A DNA stretch of 64,000 nucleotides from Desulfomonilaceae bacterium (GTDB taxonomy: Bacteria; Desulfobacterota; Desulfomonilia; Desulfomonilales; Desulfomonilaceae): contig JBAZSD010000013.1 in the NCBI GenBank assembly GCA_041662605.1, positions 1 to 64,000 of the forward strand. Direction: 5' to 3'. The notes beneath the pieces are model-generated. The model searched no databases. It had not been told where the DNA came from and saw nothing but the letters and a program-made list of their open reading frames with translations. The position numbers were made by a program, and so were the translations under genes. This document shows positions 35,293 to 43,696 of this stretch, in pieces. Every line of letters begins with the position of its first letter. The stretch's first letter is position 1.

Positions 35293-35706
35293 TCAGGCAG
35301 ACGTCAGTTCATAACTCAAACGTCCGTTATTCAGATCGACGGCCTTGAGCTTTATGTTCATACCGATCTTGATGACGTTGTCAGGGAGCGACTTGTCAAG
35401 TCGCCCAAACACTTTGGTTCCATCGGGAAATTGAGCTACTCCCAAAACATACGGAACATCCTTTTCGAATCCCGCTGGGGCGTACATTGCCTGCGTGAAA
35501 GTGATCAACTGTCCTGCTCCGGCTATTTCGAACCAGTCCATGTCCTCGCTGAGACAAACGTTGCAGTCACTGCGAGGCGGAAAGAATTTTGCGCCGCAGG
35601 ACTTGCACTTAGTGCCGCAAATTTTCCCGTCCTTGAGTAGATCCACGAATTTTTCCGCTTTTGTGGTACCAGTAAAACTTACTATCCCGAATTCTTCAAA
35701 CCCCAT
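35293..35706 (-). CDS. DUF35 zinc-ribbon/OB-fold protein, thiolase partner
   Basis: The 137-residue protein has an N-terminal rubredoxin-like zinc ribbon (CKSCGAKFFPP, then CNVC) and a C-terminal OB fold (GQLITFTQAMYAPAGFE, VFGRLD). Such proteins form complexes with SCPx-type thiolases or HMG-CoA-synthase-like enzymes and are thought to help bind CoA substrates. A thiolase of this type is encoded 300 bases upstream on the same strand. I start at the ATG at 35706, preceded by GGAGGA; the longer frame from 35739 has no such site. The protein should be cytosolic. Confidence 0.87.
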   Translation of the reverse strand: MGFEEFGIVSFTGTTKAEKFVDLLKDGKICGTKCKSCGAKFFPPRSDCNVCLSEDMDWFEIAGAGQLITFTQAMYAPAGFEKDVPYVLGVAQFPDGTKVFGRLDKSLPDNVIKIGMNIKLKAVDLNNGRLSYELTSA

Positions 35707-36005
35707 ATCTTCCTCCGATATTGTCGCGCCGATCGGCACACTCTGTTTTCTTCGTTCGAAACGCGTCCAGCGTCATCGAGTTATTTTCAGCCTGGACCAA
35801 ATCGTCTGGAAAATTCGAGCGTCCACCGGGAATGGTTCGATTCTTTGATTCCTGAAAACACCTTCCGACATTCTCGATCAAGTTCAACCTCAGTTTCCTT
35901 AACGTCTGTCTCCTGTCGTTCTTCAGGTTGGTCCTTGTTCTGGTTGATTTTCACATCTTCCTCTTAACAGACGAAACCGGGCGCTAAAGGCTGGTAAGGT
36001 TAGGG

Positions 36006-37160
36006 TCAATCAATTCCGAATATACTGACGTTCCCGTAGATTCCAACTCCTCCGATATTGTGAACAAGTCCTATCTTGGCGTCAGGAACTTGCATGTCTC
36101 CAGCTTCTCCTCGAAGCTGCAGGATTATTGTTCGAATTTGGGAACCACCGGTAGCGCCTATAGGATGACCTTTTGAAAGTAACCCACCATCAACGTTTAC
36201 TGGAATTCGGCCTTCCTTATAGGTTTCCTTGTTCCTGATCAACTCTTTACCTTTTCCAGGTTCAGCAAAACCCAAGTCCTCGTAGGCCATCATCTCTGCG
36301 ATTGTGAAACAGTCATGAACCTCTGCCACATCAATGTCCCTGGGACCGACTCCAGCCATGTCATATGCCCTGCGAGCGGCTAACTGGGCGCACTTTAGTC
36401 CACTAAACGTGTCTCTGCCAGCCATATTTATCGGAGCTGTGGCCATACCAAGACCACGAATCCAGACGGGCTTTTCACAAAGTTGTTTGGCCTTTTCCTC
36501 CGAAGCCAAAATAACACATGAAGATCCATCCGCATTCGCGCAGCAATCCATCATTTTCAGAGGAGTGGCGATATATTTCGGTTCCATTATCTTTTCGAAT
36601 GTCAGGGATTTACGAAATACCGCTTTTTCATTTACTACCCCATAAGTGGAAGATTTTAGACGAATCAGAGCCAGATCTTCTTCAGTGGTACCGTATTTGT
36701 GAAAATGGCCTCTGGCGTACATTGCGTAATATGCGGGCATCATCGTTCCGAATGGGGCTTCCCATTGGATGTCGGCTCCCCTGCCCATTCTTTCCTGTGA
36801 CTCTGCTGAGGAGATCTCAGACATTTTTTGAAACCCAAGAACCATGACAACATCATGCAGCCCTGAAGCTATGAGAGCGTACGCTGTCCGCAAGCCGCTT
36901 GAACTCGAAGAGCAGACACTCTCCACGTAGAAAGTCGGTTGAGGATTCAAGCCTAAATATTCGGCCACCAACCCCGCTGGTGTTCTTTGTTTATCGTACT
37001 CCGGAGCTGAGCAAATGATGGAAGCGTCTACCTGCTCCGACTTGATTCCAGATCCTTGGAGAGCCTCTCTGAACGCTTCAAACGCTAGTTCACGAATTGA
37101 CCCAGGATATGCGCGGACAAACGCGCTTTGCCCGACCGCTATGACCCCTACCTTTGGCAT
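36006..37160 (-). CDS. Thiolase, SCPx/non-decarboxylating type
   Basis: The 384-residue enzyme has the acyl-accepting Cys in VESVCSSSSSGLRTAYAL near residue 91. The C-terminal signature is EVHDCFTIAEMMAYEDLGF, followed by SKGHPIGATGGSQI and a closing GGxGxYG loop. These fit the SCPx-like thiolases rather than classical FadA, which ends with a second catalytic Cys in a CxGGG motif. It should cleave 3-ketoacyl-CoA or condense acyl-CoA units. GAGGAGG precedes the ATG. The partner OB-fold gene follows on the same strand, and beta-oxidation genes are divergent, so it likely completes an acyl-CoA degradation pathway. Possible substrates are fatty or aromatic-derived acyl-CoA. Confidence 0.88.
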   Translation of the reverse strand: MPKVGVIAVGQSAFVRAYPGSIRELAFEAFREALQGSGIKSEQVDASIICSAPEYDKQRTPAGLVAEYLGLNPQPTFYVESVCSSSSSGLRTAYALIASGLHDVVMVLGFQKMSEISSAESQERMGRGADIQWEAPFGTMMPAYYAMYARGHFHKYGTTEEDLALIRLKSSTYGVVNEKAVFRKSLTFEKIMEPKYIATPLKMMDCCANADGSSCVILASEEKAKQLCEKPVWIRGLGMATAPINMAGRDTFSGLKCAQLAARRAYDMAGVGPRDIDVAEVHDCFTIAEMMAYEDLGFAEPGKGKELIRNKETYKEGRIPVNVDGGLLSKGHPIGATGGSQIRTIILQLRGEAGDMQVPDAKIGLVHNIGGVGIYGNVSIFGID

Positions 37161-37266
37161 TCAATCCTCCTCGTTCAGGAACTTCTATTCACTGATAAAG
37201 ACTTTGGCATTTTACCACACCAGAATGTGTTGAGCAATCCGGTGACGTGAATTTTGTCGGAAACGC

Positions 37267-37294
37267 TTGATCAAACCGTTTCTCTCTGTTAAAT
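37267..37294 (+). promoter_or_regulatory. Candidate promoter of the hbd-acd operon
   Basis: TTGATC (37267-37272) and TTAAAT (37289-37294) are 16 bases apart in the A+T-rich gap between the divergent thiolase and dehydrogenase genes. The match is moderate and not unique. Confidence 0.3.
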
Positions 37295-37375
37295 CTGAGA
37301 AAATAAGCAAAATTTCTTTTCTATCCTTTTTTGCTTTATCGCCAAAAAGTTCCCATTCAGAAGGGAGAATCGTGA

Positions 37376-38230
37376 ATGGAGATTAAAAAAATCGGCGTCA
37401 TCGGCGCAGGACTCATGGGCGCCGGCATCGCGCAAGTAGCGGCTCAAAGTGGCTTTCAAGTCAACCTCATGGATGTCGAGGAGAGATTTGTAGCAAAAGG
37501 CATCTCGACAATAGAAAAAAATCTCAAACGTATGCTTGATAAAAGCGTTATTCCATCATCTGAAGCAGAAGCTACTCGTGGTCGTATTTCCACATGCCTG
37601 AGTTTGGCGGACCTGGCGCAGGATGTGGACATGACTATCGAAGCGGTCATAGAGAACCTTGATCTAAAGAAAAAGGTTTACAAGGAATTGGATTCCCTAG
37701 CTGCCCCAAGCGTGATTTTCGCTTCGAACACATCGGCTTTAAGCATAACAGAGATGGCCGGCGCAACAAATCGACCGGACAAGTTCATCGGAATGCATTT
37801 TTTTAATCCTGTTCCAGTCATGAAACTGGTTGAAGTGATAAGAGGGTACGGGACTTCTGATGAAACAGTCAAGATAACCAAAGAAGTAGCAAACAAGATG
37901 CGAAAAACTGGTATCGAGGTCCTGGAAGCGCCTGGATTTGTAGTTAACCGGATTCTGGTCCCTATGGTGACGGAAGCTATCTACGTACTTCAGGAAGGAT
38001 TGGCGACAGCAGCGGAAATCGACGAGGGAATGAAACTCGGCGCCAATCACCCCATGGGCCCCCTTGCTTTGGCTGATTTAGTAGGCCTGGACACTCTGTT
38101 GAGTGTTCAACAACATCTGTACGAAGAGTTTGGAGATCCCAAATACAGGCCGCCGGTATTGCTTAAGAAAATGGTTAGAGCGGGCCGCCTGGGTAGAAAA
38201 AGCGGCAAAGGCTTTTACGATTACTCATGA
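37376..38230 (+). CDS. 3-hydroxybutyryl-CoA dehydrogenase
   Basis: The 284-residue enzyme has the standard Hbd length. The NAD-binding loop is GAGLMGAGIAQVAAQ at residue 8. SNTSALSITEMA and the catalytic His in GMHFFNPVPVMKLVEVI are typical, and the C-terminal helical domain carries GFVVNRILVPMVTEAI and HPMGPLALADLVGLD. It oxidises (S)-3-hydroxyacyl-CoA to 3-ketoacyl-CoA, or runs in reverse. The acyl-CoA dehydrogenase gene follows 28 bases later, and the thiolase is divergent. Together these cover three steps of beta-oxidation; an enoyl-CoA hydratase gene is not in the cluster. GAAGGGAGA precedes the ATG. Confidence 0.93.
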   Translation: MEIKKIGVIGAGLMGAGIAQVAAQSGFQVNLMDVEERFVAKGISTIEKNLKRMLDKSVIPSSEAEATRGRISTCLSLADLAQDVDMTIEAVIENLDLKKKVYKELDSLAAPSVIFASNTSALSITEMAGATNRPDKFIGMHFFNPVPVMKLVEVIRGYGTSDETVKITKEVANKMRKTGIEVLEAPGFVVNRILVPMVTEAIYVLQEGLATAAEIDEGMKLGANHPMGPLALADLVGLDTLLSVQQHLYEEFGDPKYRPPVLLKKMVRAGRLGRKSGKGFYDYS

Positions 38231-38258
38231 TTGATCTCAGTCATTTTTGGAGGAAAAC

Positions 38259-39428
38259 ATGGAAGGAATTGATCGCTTCGGACTGACCGAAGAAGAACAG
38301 ATGCTTCAAGATATGGTAAGGCGCCTTGCAAAAGAGAAAATTGCGCCAGGAGCCGAAGAAAGAGACAAAAAGGGAGAGTATCCCTACGAAATGCTTGAAC
38401 TCATGAAAGAAAATGGGTTGATGGGTATCGATTTTCCCGAAGCCTACGGTGGTATGGGAGCCGGCATGCTGGCGCATTGTATCGCTGTTGAAGAACTTGC
38501 AAAAGCGGACGCGTCTGTAGCGCTGATACCTTCGGTGCAGGAACTTGGCAGCCTACCAATTATCCTGGCTGGAAACCATGAACAAAAAGAAAAATATTTG
38601 ACACCACTATCAACAGGGGAAACAACCGCGGCATTCGGTCTTACGGAATCGAAGGGCGGTTCCGATGTCGCTGCCCTCAAAACACGCGCAGTCCGAAAAG
38701 GCGACAAATACATTTTAAACGGTTCAAAGATGTGGATCACAAATGGTGGGATAGCAGATACTTTCAGCGTCTACGCCATTACAGATCCGGATGTGCCGTC
38801 CTACAAAGGGGCTAGTGTTTTTATCGTTGAAAAAGGATGGCCAGGCTTCACGATTGGGAAGAAAGAAAGTAAGTTGGGTATTCGCTGCTCTGACACAAGA
38901 GAACTGGTTTTTGAGGATGTGGAAATCCCTGTCGAAAACCGCCTTGCAGAAGAAGGCTCCGGCTTTCATGTTATGATGAAAACCCTCGATTTCAGTCGTC
39001 CTTCTGTAGGCGCTCAAGCGCTTGGTATAGCTGCGGGCGCTTTCGAGTACGCCACTCAGTACGCCAAAGAAAGGATCACTTTCGGTAAACCCATCATTAA
39101 GCATCAGGCGATAGCTTTCAAGCTCGCGGACATGGCTATGAGGATTACCGCAGCAAGAATGCTTCTGTGGAAGACATGCTCATTATTGCACAGTGTGGGG
39201 AAGGACTTGTCCAAGATTCCACCCGAAATCATAAGGCATTCATCTATGTCCAAAGCCTATTGTTCGGACGTGGCGATGTGGACTACCGTTGAAGCGGTGC
39301 AGGTTCTGGGTGGTTTCGGATACAGCACGGAATATCCCGTTGAACGTATGATGCGAGACGCCAAGATTACCCAGATATATGAGGGCACAAACGAAATCCA
39401 GCGGTTGGTTATCGCCGGAACCTTATAG
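38259..39428 (+). CDS. Acyl-CoA dehydrogenase
   Basis: The 389-residue flavoenzyme has the usual three domains. FAD and substrate motifs are AFGLTESKGGSDVAALKTRA and KMWITNGGIAD. The catalytic Glu lies in the ITQIYEGTNEIQRLVIA segment at the C-terminus, as in short-chain enzymes. It introduces the alpha,beta double bond into acyl-CoA and passes electrons to ETF, whose genes are not in this window. I start at the ATG at 38259, preceded by GGAGGAA; the upstream TTG lies inside that binding site. It is in an operon with the 3-hydroxyacyl-CoA dehydrogenase gene and is followed by a terminator. Confidence 0.93.
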   Translation: MEGIDRFGLTEEEQMLQDMVRRLAKEKIAPGAEERDKKGEYPYEMLELMKENGLMGIDFPEAYGGMGAGMLAHCIAVEELAKADASVALIPSVQELGSLPIILAGNHEQKEKYLTPLSTGETTAAFGLTESKGGSDVAALKTRAVRKGDKYILNGSKMWITNGGIADTFSVYAITDPDVPSYKGASVFIVEKGWPGFTIGKKESKLGIRCSDTRELVFEDVEIPVENRLAEEGSGFHVMMKTLDFSRPSVGAQALGIAAGAFEYATQYAKERITFGKPIIKHQAIAFKLADMAMRITAARMLLWKTCSLLHSVGKDLSKIPPEIIRHSSMSKAYCSDVAMWTTVEAVQVLGGFGYSTEYPVERMMRDAKITQIYEGTNEIQRLVIAGTL

Positions 39429-39534
39429 ACCTTTCGTCGGAAGACCGGTTATATGAGCTTTTGTATGAGTAAGTTGGCCGGTAACAGTAGTTAACAACTG
39501 ATCCAGTTCTCGTTAGATGGAAACCAGTTTACAA

Positions 39535-39555
39535 GAGGCGTCTTTAAGGCGCCTC
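39535..39555 (+). terminator. Rho-independent terminator after the acyl-CoA dehydrogenase gene
   Basis: GAGGCG and CGCCTC form a 6-bp G+C stem with a 9-base loop, followed by TTTCG. It lies about 105 bases after the acyl-CoA dehydrogenase stop codon. It also argues against the longer trmO start at 39517. Confidence 0.55.
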
Positions 39556-39579
39556 TTTCGCTTAAAGGCGGAGCTAATG

Positions 39580-40080
39580 TCTGAAAAAGCGACAAGCGAA
39601 ATTGTGTATAAACCTATAGGTATAATTCGAACCAGTTTTGAGGATGTAGAAGGAATGCCGATACAGCCTCTCGGCGCAGAAGGAACAAAGGGATCGGTGG
39701 AGTTGTTTCCAGAATATGCCGAGGGACTGCAGGACATTGAAGGGTACTCGCATCTTATACTGATTTACCATTTTCACCTTTCCAAGGGCGCCAGCCTGCA
39801 CGTGAAGCCGTTTCTGGACGACAAATTGAGAGGGGTTTTCGCTACCAGAGCGCCTAAGAGACCAAATCCAATCGGTTTCTCCGTTGTAAGATTGATATCT
39901 GTCAACAAAAACAGGCTTGAAATAGAGGACGCTGACATTGTAGACGGTACGCCACTGCTTGATATCAAACCTTTTGTTTCTGATTTTGACAATCGTTATG
40001 ACACGAAAACCGGGTGGATGACAGGGAAGCAGCTTCAGGCGAGAACCAAGAAATCCGATGAAAGATTCTGCGTTAAATAA
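39580..40080 (+). CDS. trmO: tRNA m6t6A37 methyltransferase TrmO
   Basis: The 166-residue protein has the TsaA/UPF0066 beta-barrel fold. It opens YKPIGIIRTSFED and carries the conserved FATRAPKRPNPIGFSVVRL block and DGTPLLDIKPFVSDFD. TrmO methylates N6 of threonylcarbamoyl-adenosine at position 37 of some tRNAs with SAM. I start at the ATG at 39580 with GGAG just upstream; the frame extends to 39517 but would contain the terminator hairpin. It lacks the extra C-terminal domain of E. coli TrmO (235 residues), as do many short bacterial homologues. Other t6A-related genes, tsaE and a YciO-family gene, are also in this window. Confidence 0.9.
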   Translation, partial: SEKATSEIVYKPIGIIRTSFEDVEGMPIQPLGAEGTKGSVELFPEYAEGLQDIEGYSHLILIYHFHLSKGASLHVKPFLDDKLRGVFATRAPKRPNPIGFSVVRLISVNKNRLEIEDADIVDGTPLLDIKPFVSDFDNRYDTKTGWMTGKQLQARTKKSDERFCVK

Positions 40081-40172
40081 TCAAGACCATTTAACGCTCT
40101 CCCCCTCAAGAACGTGGTTTGATCTCAGCGCTCACAGAATCAAGGCAGTATAGAAAGCTTTCTCAACAGATT

Positions 40173-41111
40173 CTAAATATTGTCTGACTTCCTGCATAGA
40201 AAATCGAGCTGATGGGCTATGTAGACTAGTTCATGATCTTCAATCTGGGAGTGTCTTTTCTCTATCCATCTCCGAAATCTGTCTGGTTCGAGTTCCGGTC
40301 TATCTTTAAGCGCAAGATACATTGTGTGGACTATGAAATGCAGGAAATAGGCTTCATCTTCGCGATAGCCACTTCTCCCCGCAAAGACCGTCCAATCCGA
40401 AGGCCCTGCTTCCAGTATTTCCACATGGTTTTTTCGAGCTACCTCGAAGAAATGCCTACCGGTCCTGCTGTCACCGGATATGGCGCCATCTATTATCCGT
40501 TCATCCATGGTTCGGTGATATAGCTGTTCAACAAGCGCATCAAATTCAGCGTCAATTTCGGGTTCGAGAACAGTAGAGCCATCAAAGTTGATGGTGAAAT
40601 ATAGCAACCCGGTTGGTTTCAGGAGCCCCAAAGTAATCGGCAAGGTCCTCCCTGCGTCTACAAGATCCAGGAACGCATTGGCTATGATCAAATCCCAAGT
40701 GGTATTTGTGAGTCTTTCTCTTGCGAACTGGAAGAAATCACCCGCTTCCAGTCTCAAGGTGACTTCCCTCCCCGAACCGGTTAGTCTCAATTCATCGTCG
40801 GAAATCTCTGTAACCCGATATCCAACGTTATAAGCCCATCCAGGGATTCTTGCTTTTGCCTCCGAGATGTTTTCCGTCATAGCGTCAATCACTGCGTAAT
40901 GGGCGTTGTTAAATAGGCCCCATTCAAGCGAACGCTCAAACATCGTTCCTATACCCGCCCCAATTTCCAATATCGCCAGTGATTTTCTTGCACGCTCAGT
41001 TGCAAGGATGGATCTCAATTTCTCCCATACCAACCTGTTTAAAGCACGGTTATCCACGCTTTTTTTCGAAGACAAATATCTGGCAAATGAATAGTCGGAT
41101 TCATTAAACAT
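40173..41111 (-). CDS. Class I SAM-dependent methyltransferase of the pterin-like cluster
   Basis: The 312-residue protein has a Rossmann SAM-binding fold. Motif I is LAILEIGAGIGTMFE near residue 46; an acidic ribose-binding residue is in AVIDAMTENI, and the post-motif is WDLIIANAFLDL. The last ~110 residues are an unusual helical extension. Its start overlaps the glycosyltransferase stop by 8 bases, so translation is coupled. It is the last gene of a five-gene minus-strand cluster with a PTPS-like enzyme, so its acceptor is probably the cluster's small-molecule product, possibly a sugar or pterin-like group. This is inferred from position. The family itself does not define the acceptor. Confidence 0.85.
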   Translation of the reverse strand: MFNESDYSFARYLSSKKSVDNRALNRLVWEKLRSILATERARKSLAILEIGAGIGTMFERSLEWGLFNNAHYAVIDAMTENISEAKARIPGWAYNVGYRVTEISDDELRLTGSGREVTLRLEAGDFFQFARERLTNTTWDLIIANAFLDLVDAGRTLPITLGLLKPTGLLYFTINFDGSTVLEPEIDAEFDALVEQLYHRTMDERIIDGAISGDSRTGRHFFEVARKNHVEILEAGPSDWTVFAGRSGYREDEAYFLHFIVHTMYLALKDRPELEPDRFRRWIEKRHSQIEDHELVYIAHQLDFLCRKSDNI

Positions 41112-42195
41112 GAGTCTCTAGAACCATTTCTTTCATGAAATTATATATCCTGTCGCAGCTTTGCTCCCAGGTTGGATGCGCTATGAAGCGGTCCAGAGCG
41201 GCCAGTCCCATTTCAGTCAAAAGAGATCTTTCAGCGCACAGGCGACCGATTTGCTCTGCAATACCCTTGATGTCACCGGGGGATACGAGAAACCCGTTTT
41301 CCCCGTCGGTAATCATTTCGTGCGCCGCTCCAGCGGTTGATGCCATTGGAGGGGCCCCAAAGCCCATTGATTCCAGATAGACTATACCGAAACCCTCATA
41401 TGAGGAAGGGACCGCCAGAACATGGCTGTTCCGGTATTCAGCGTCAAGGTCGTCGCCGGACATAGAGCCCAACAAGGAGACATTATCTTCAAGGTCGAGC
41501 CGCCTCAAACGCTCCAATATTTGTTTCGTGTAATTTTTGTCCGTATCAAGAGAGCCCACAACTCTTAAATCCCAATCCTTTTTCGGGATACATGACAACG
41601 CTTCCAGAAGTGTGTGGAGTTCTTTTCTCCGAATAAGTCCGCCTACAAAGAGTAATCTCAATGGGCCTTGTTCTTCAGCCCTTTTTCGAATGAATTCACC
41701 ATCAATCCCCCGATTAATGGCCTTCCTCCCGGGATAAGCCCTCACATACGGCTTATGGACCGGCGCTAGCTTCCCCACACTGTCCCGAGTGGTATCGCTA
41801 TTGAAGATAAAACCATCTACGGATTCGAGATAAATACCTTCCAACATGCGATAAAAGTGATTAGCGGCTTTTGACCTGAGTTCGCTGGACCGCAAATGAT
41901 GAACTATCGACACAATTTTATATTTTGGCGAATGGCTCAGAAAAGTATTTGCAAGTAACAGAGACGGGTGGTTTAACTCGTCTTCCAGAAGCAGGTCACA
42001 ATTGGCGCTTCTTAATTGTTTAAAGAACCTAAAAGATAAATTGTCCGTCAGGTGAGACGCATAGTCGCGCCAAGGTAAGGAAAATACTTCGACAGACGCT
42101 CCTTTGGACTGAATATAATCGACCAGCTTACGATCGTAGATAAAACCGCCTGTTAGGATTTCCAGGCTGCCATAAATTACCAGTCCAACTTTCAA
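41104..42195 (-). CDS. GT4-family glycosyltransferase of the pterin-like cluster
   Basis: The 363-residue protein is a GT-B fold retaining glycosyltransferase. The N-terminal domain starts MKVGLVIYGSLEILTGGFIY. The C-terminal Glycos_transf_1 domain has LLFVGGLIRRKELHTLLEAL and the nucleotide-sugar site VPSSYEGFGIVYLESMGFG, followed by STAGAAHEMI. It uses an activated sugar to modify an acceptor. It overlaps the PTPS-like gene by 4 bases and the methyltransferase by 8, so the three are made together. No polysaccharide genes surround it, which favours a small-molecule acceptor; pterin glycosides are known from cyanobacteria and green sulfur bacteria. The acceptor here is not known. Confidence 0.87.
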   Translation of the reverse strand: MKVGLVIYGSLEILTGGFIYDRKLVDYIQSKGASVEVFSLPWRDYASHLTDNLSFRFFKQLRSANCDLLLEDELNHPSLLLANTFLSHSPKYKIVSIVHHLRSSELRSKAANHFYRMLEGIYLESVDGFIFNSDTTRDSVGKLAPVHKPYVRAYPGRKAINRGIDGEFIRKRAEEQGPLRLLFVGGLIRRKELHTLLEALSCIPKKDWDLRVVGSLDTDKNYTKQILERLRRLDLEDNVSLLGSMSGDDLDAEYRNSHVLAVPSSYEGFGIVYLESMGFGAPPMASTAGAAHEMITDGENGFLVSPGDIKGIAEQIGRLCAERSLLTEMGLAALDRFIAHPTWEQSCDRIYNFMKEMVLETHV

Positions 42196-42596
42196 GAACG
42201 TTCTCTTCGATATGAAGCCCAGGCTATTTCATTTTCCCAAATCCTGATCGTTATCCCACTGATATTTGAGGCTGTTACACCGCTCCACATATTTTCGCAA
42301 AAAATACGTGAAAAGTGTTCTATGCTTGGATTGATACCGGAGAATTCTTTTAATTGATTTAATACATTATCCCGATATCGATCCACTAGACTATCAAGCA
42401 CGCTCTCTATCTCGACAATGTCGACAAGATACCCGTGCTGATCGAGTTCGCTCCCTTCCAATTGTGCCTCTACACGATAATGATGGGAGTGAATTTCGTT
42501 TTCCGGTCCCCAATCACCCCCGAAAAGAAAATGTCGAGCGACGAAATTCCTCTGAACCGCTACTACATAAATGGCATTACCACTATGACATGTCAT
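42192..42596 (-). CDS. 6-pyruvoyltetrahydropterin synthase/QueD-like protein
   Basis: The 134-residue protein has the T-fold of PTPS/QueD enzymes. The zinc-binding histidines appear in VARHFLF and in the HxH pair of IHSHHYRVEAQLEG. A Glu that would bind the pterin ring is expected near NEIAWASY at the C-terminus. The catalytic Cys found a few residues before HGH in QueD and PTPS is missing: the segment reads WGPENEIHSH, with Glu in that region. So it may not be a true QueD. It may act on a dihydroneopterin-like substrate in another way, as PTPS paralogues with Glu in place of Cys do. It is coupled by ATGA overlaps to its neighbours on both sides. Confidence 0.82.
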   Translation of the reverse strand: MTCHSGNAIYVVAVQRNFVARHFLFGGDWGPENEIHSHHYRVEAQLEGSELDQHGYLVDIVEIESVLDSLVDRYRDNVLNQLKEFSGINPSIEHFSRIFCENMWSGVTASNISGITIRIWENEIAWASYRRERS

Positions 42597-43654
42597 GAAT
42601 TTTCCCCATAAGTGATTATGACCTGAATTGTTTCTTCAGGGTGTTTGTCAAGTATTTCGTAAGCTCGTTTTGCGTCGGAGAAATTGATCTTATGAGTGAT
42701 CAACTGTTCCGGTTTAATTTCCGCTATCATCCGCAGAGCTAGATCGAGGCGTCTGGACTTGGACCACCGACCTGACAGGTGTGGATCTATTGAACTGACC
42801 TGGCTGCTGATGATTTTGATTCTGCTTCTGTGAAACCATCTGCCAAGTTCGATTTCCGCTTTCTTAGAACCATAAAATGACCCTACCACTATCCGGCCGC
42901 TAAAACCGGTTATTGAAATGGCCTGATTCAAAACATCGGGCCGACCGGTAAGTTCATAGGTCAAATCAGCGCTGGAATCCTCACCTGTAGAACACTGTGA
43001 TGACTGTTCAAAATTAGCTGTTGCAGACTCCTCCGAGGAATCAAAACACTTACCCGCTCCAAGCGCCAACGACGCCTGTCGTCTCAACGGATGTCTGTCA
43101 AACGTTACAAGCTTTCCTAAAGGCATCCGAGCTAGCAAAGCGGTTGTCAGAAGCCCTACCACTCCCTGACCAAACACAGCGACCGTCTCTCCTATGAGTG
43201 GGCGGCCATCCATGACCAGGCTGACCGCTGTTTCCATGTTTGGAAGAAAGCAGGCTGCCTCGGGAGTCAGATCTTCCGGCAGAACAATTAGTCTGTCCGA
43301 AGCGGAAACAAAATGTGTTTCGTGCGGGTTAAACGCAAAAACGAGCTTTCCCAGCAAATTAGGGGACACATTCGGACCGATTTGCGTTATACGGCCAACG
43401 CTCGCGTATCCATACTTTAGAGGGTATGAGAACGTACCGGACAGTGACGATATGCTGTCGTCAACAGTGAGTTCCTCGGGCCACTCACCTCGGTAAACAA
43501 GAAATTCCGTTCCAGAACTGATGGCGGACAAAAGAGTTTCAACAAGAACATCCCCTGATTCAGGTCTTTCTATAAGGCTTTCCCGTATGTTTACGATTTT
43601 GGGCCCTTCAAAATACAGAGACCGCGCCCGAATTTTTGAATTATTTGAGGTCAC
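42593..43654 (-). CDS. Medium-chain dehydrogenase/reductase lacking the usual zinc ligands
   Basis: The 353-residue MDR protein has GroES-like and Rossmann domains, with VFGQGVVGLLTTALLAR as the nucleotide loop. The catalytic-zinc Cys near residue 40 is replaced (SAISSGTEFLVYRG), as in the BchC-like branch of the family, so it is likely a zinc-independent oxidoreductase. FDRHPLRRQASLALGA follows the second strand; the acidic FD suggests NAD rather than NADP. It overlaps the PTPS-like gene by 4 bases. In this cluster it would reduce or oxidise a side-chain carbonyl of the pterin-like product. That role is inferred from context only. Confidence 0.83.
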   Translation of the reverse strand: MTSNNSKIRARSLYFEGPKIVNIRESLIERPESGDVLVETLLSAISSGTEFLVYRGEWPEELTVDDSISSLSGTFSYPLKYGYASVGRITQIGPNVSPNLLGKLVFAFNPHETHFVSASDRLIVLPEDLTPEAACFLPNMETAVSLVMDGRPLIGETVAVFGQGVVGLLTTALLARMPLGKLVTFDRHPLRRQASLALGAGKCFDSSEESATANFEQSSQCSTGEDSSADLTYELTGRPDVLNQAISITGFSGRIVVGSFYGSKKAEIELGRWFHRSRIKIISSQVSSIDPHLSGRWSKSRRLDLALRMIAEIKPEQLITHKINFSDAKRAYEILDKHPEETIQVIITYGENS

Positions 43655-43696
43655 TTTATTTCAGAAGATTTCATCTTACCGGTAGAAACGCCTGCG

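Noticed and set aside
42192..42596. Assignment of the PTPS-like gene as queD for queuosine synthesis
   Set aside because: The catalytic Cys of QueD is missing, and no queC, queE or queF gene is nearby. The gene is coupled to glycosyltransferase and dehydrogenase genes instead.
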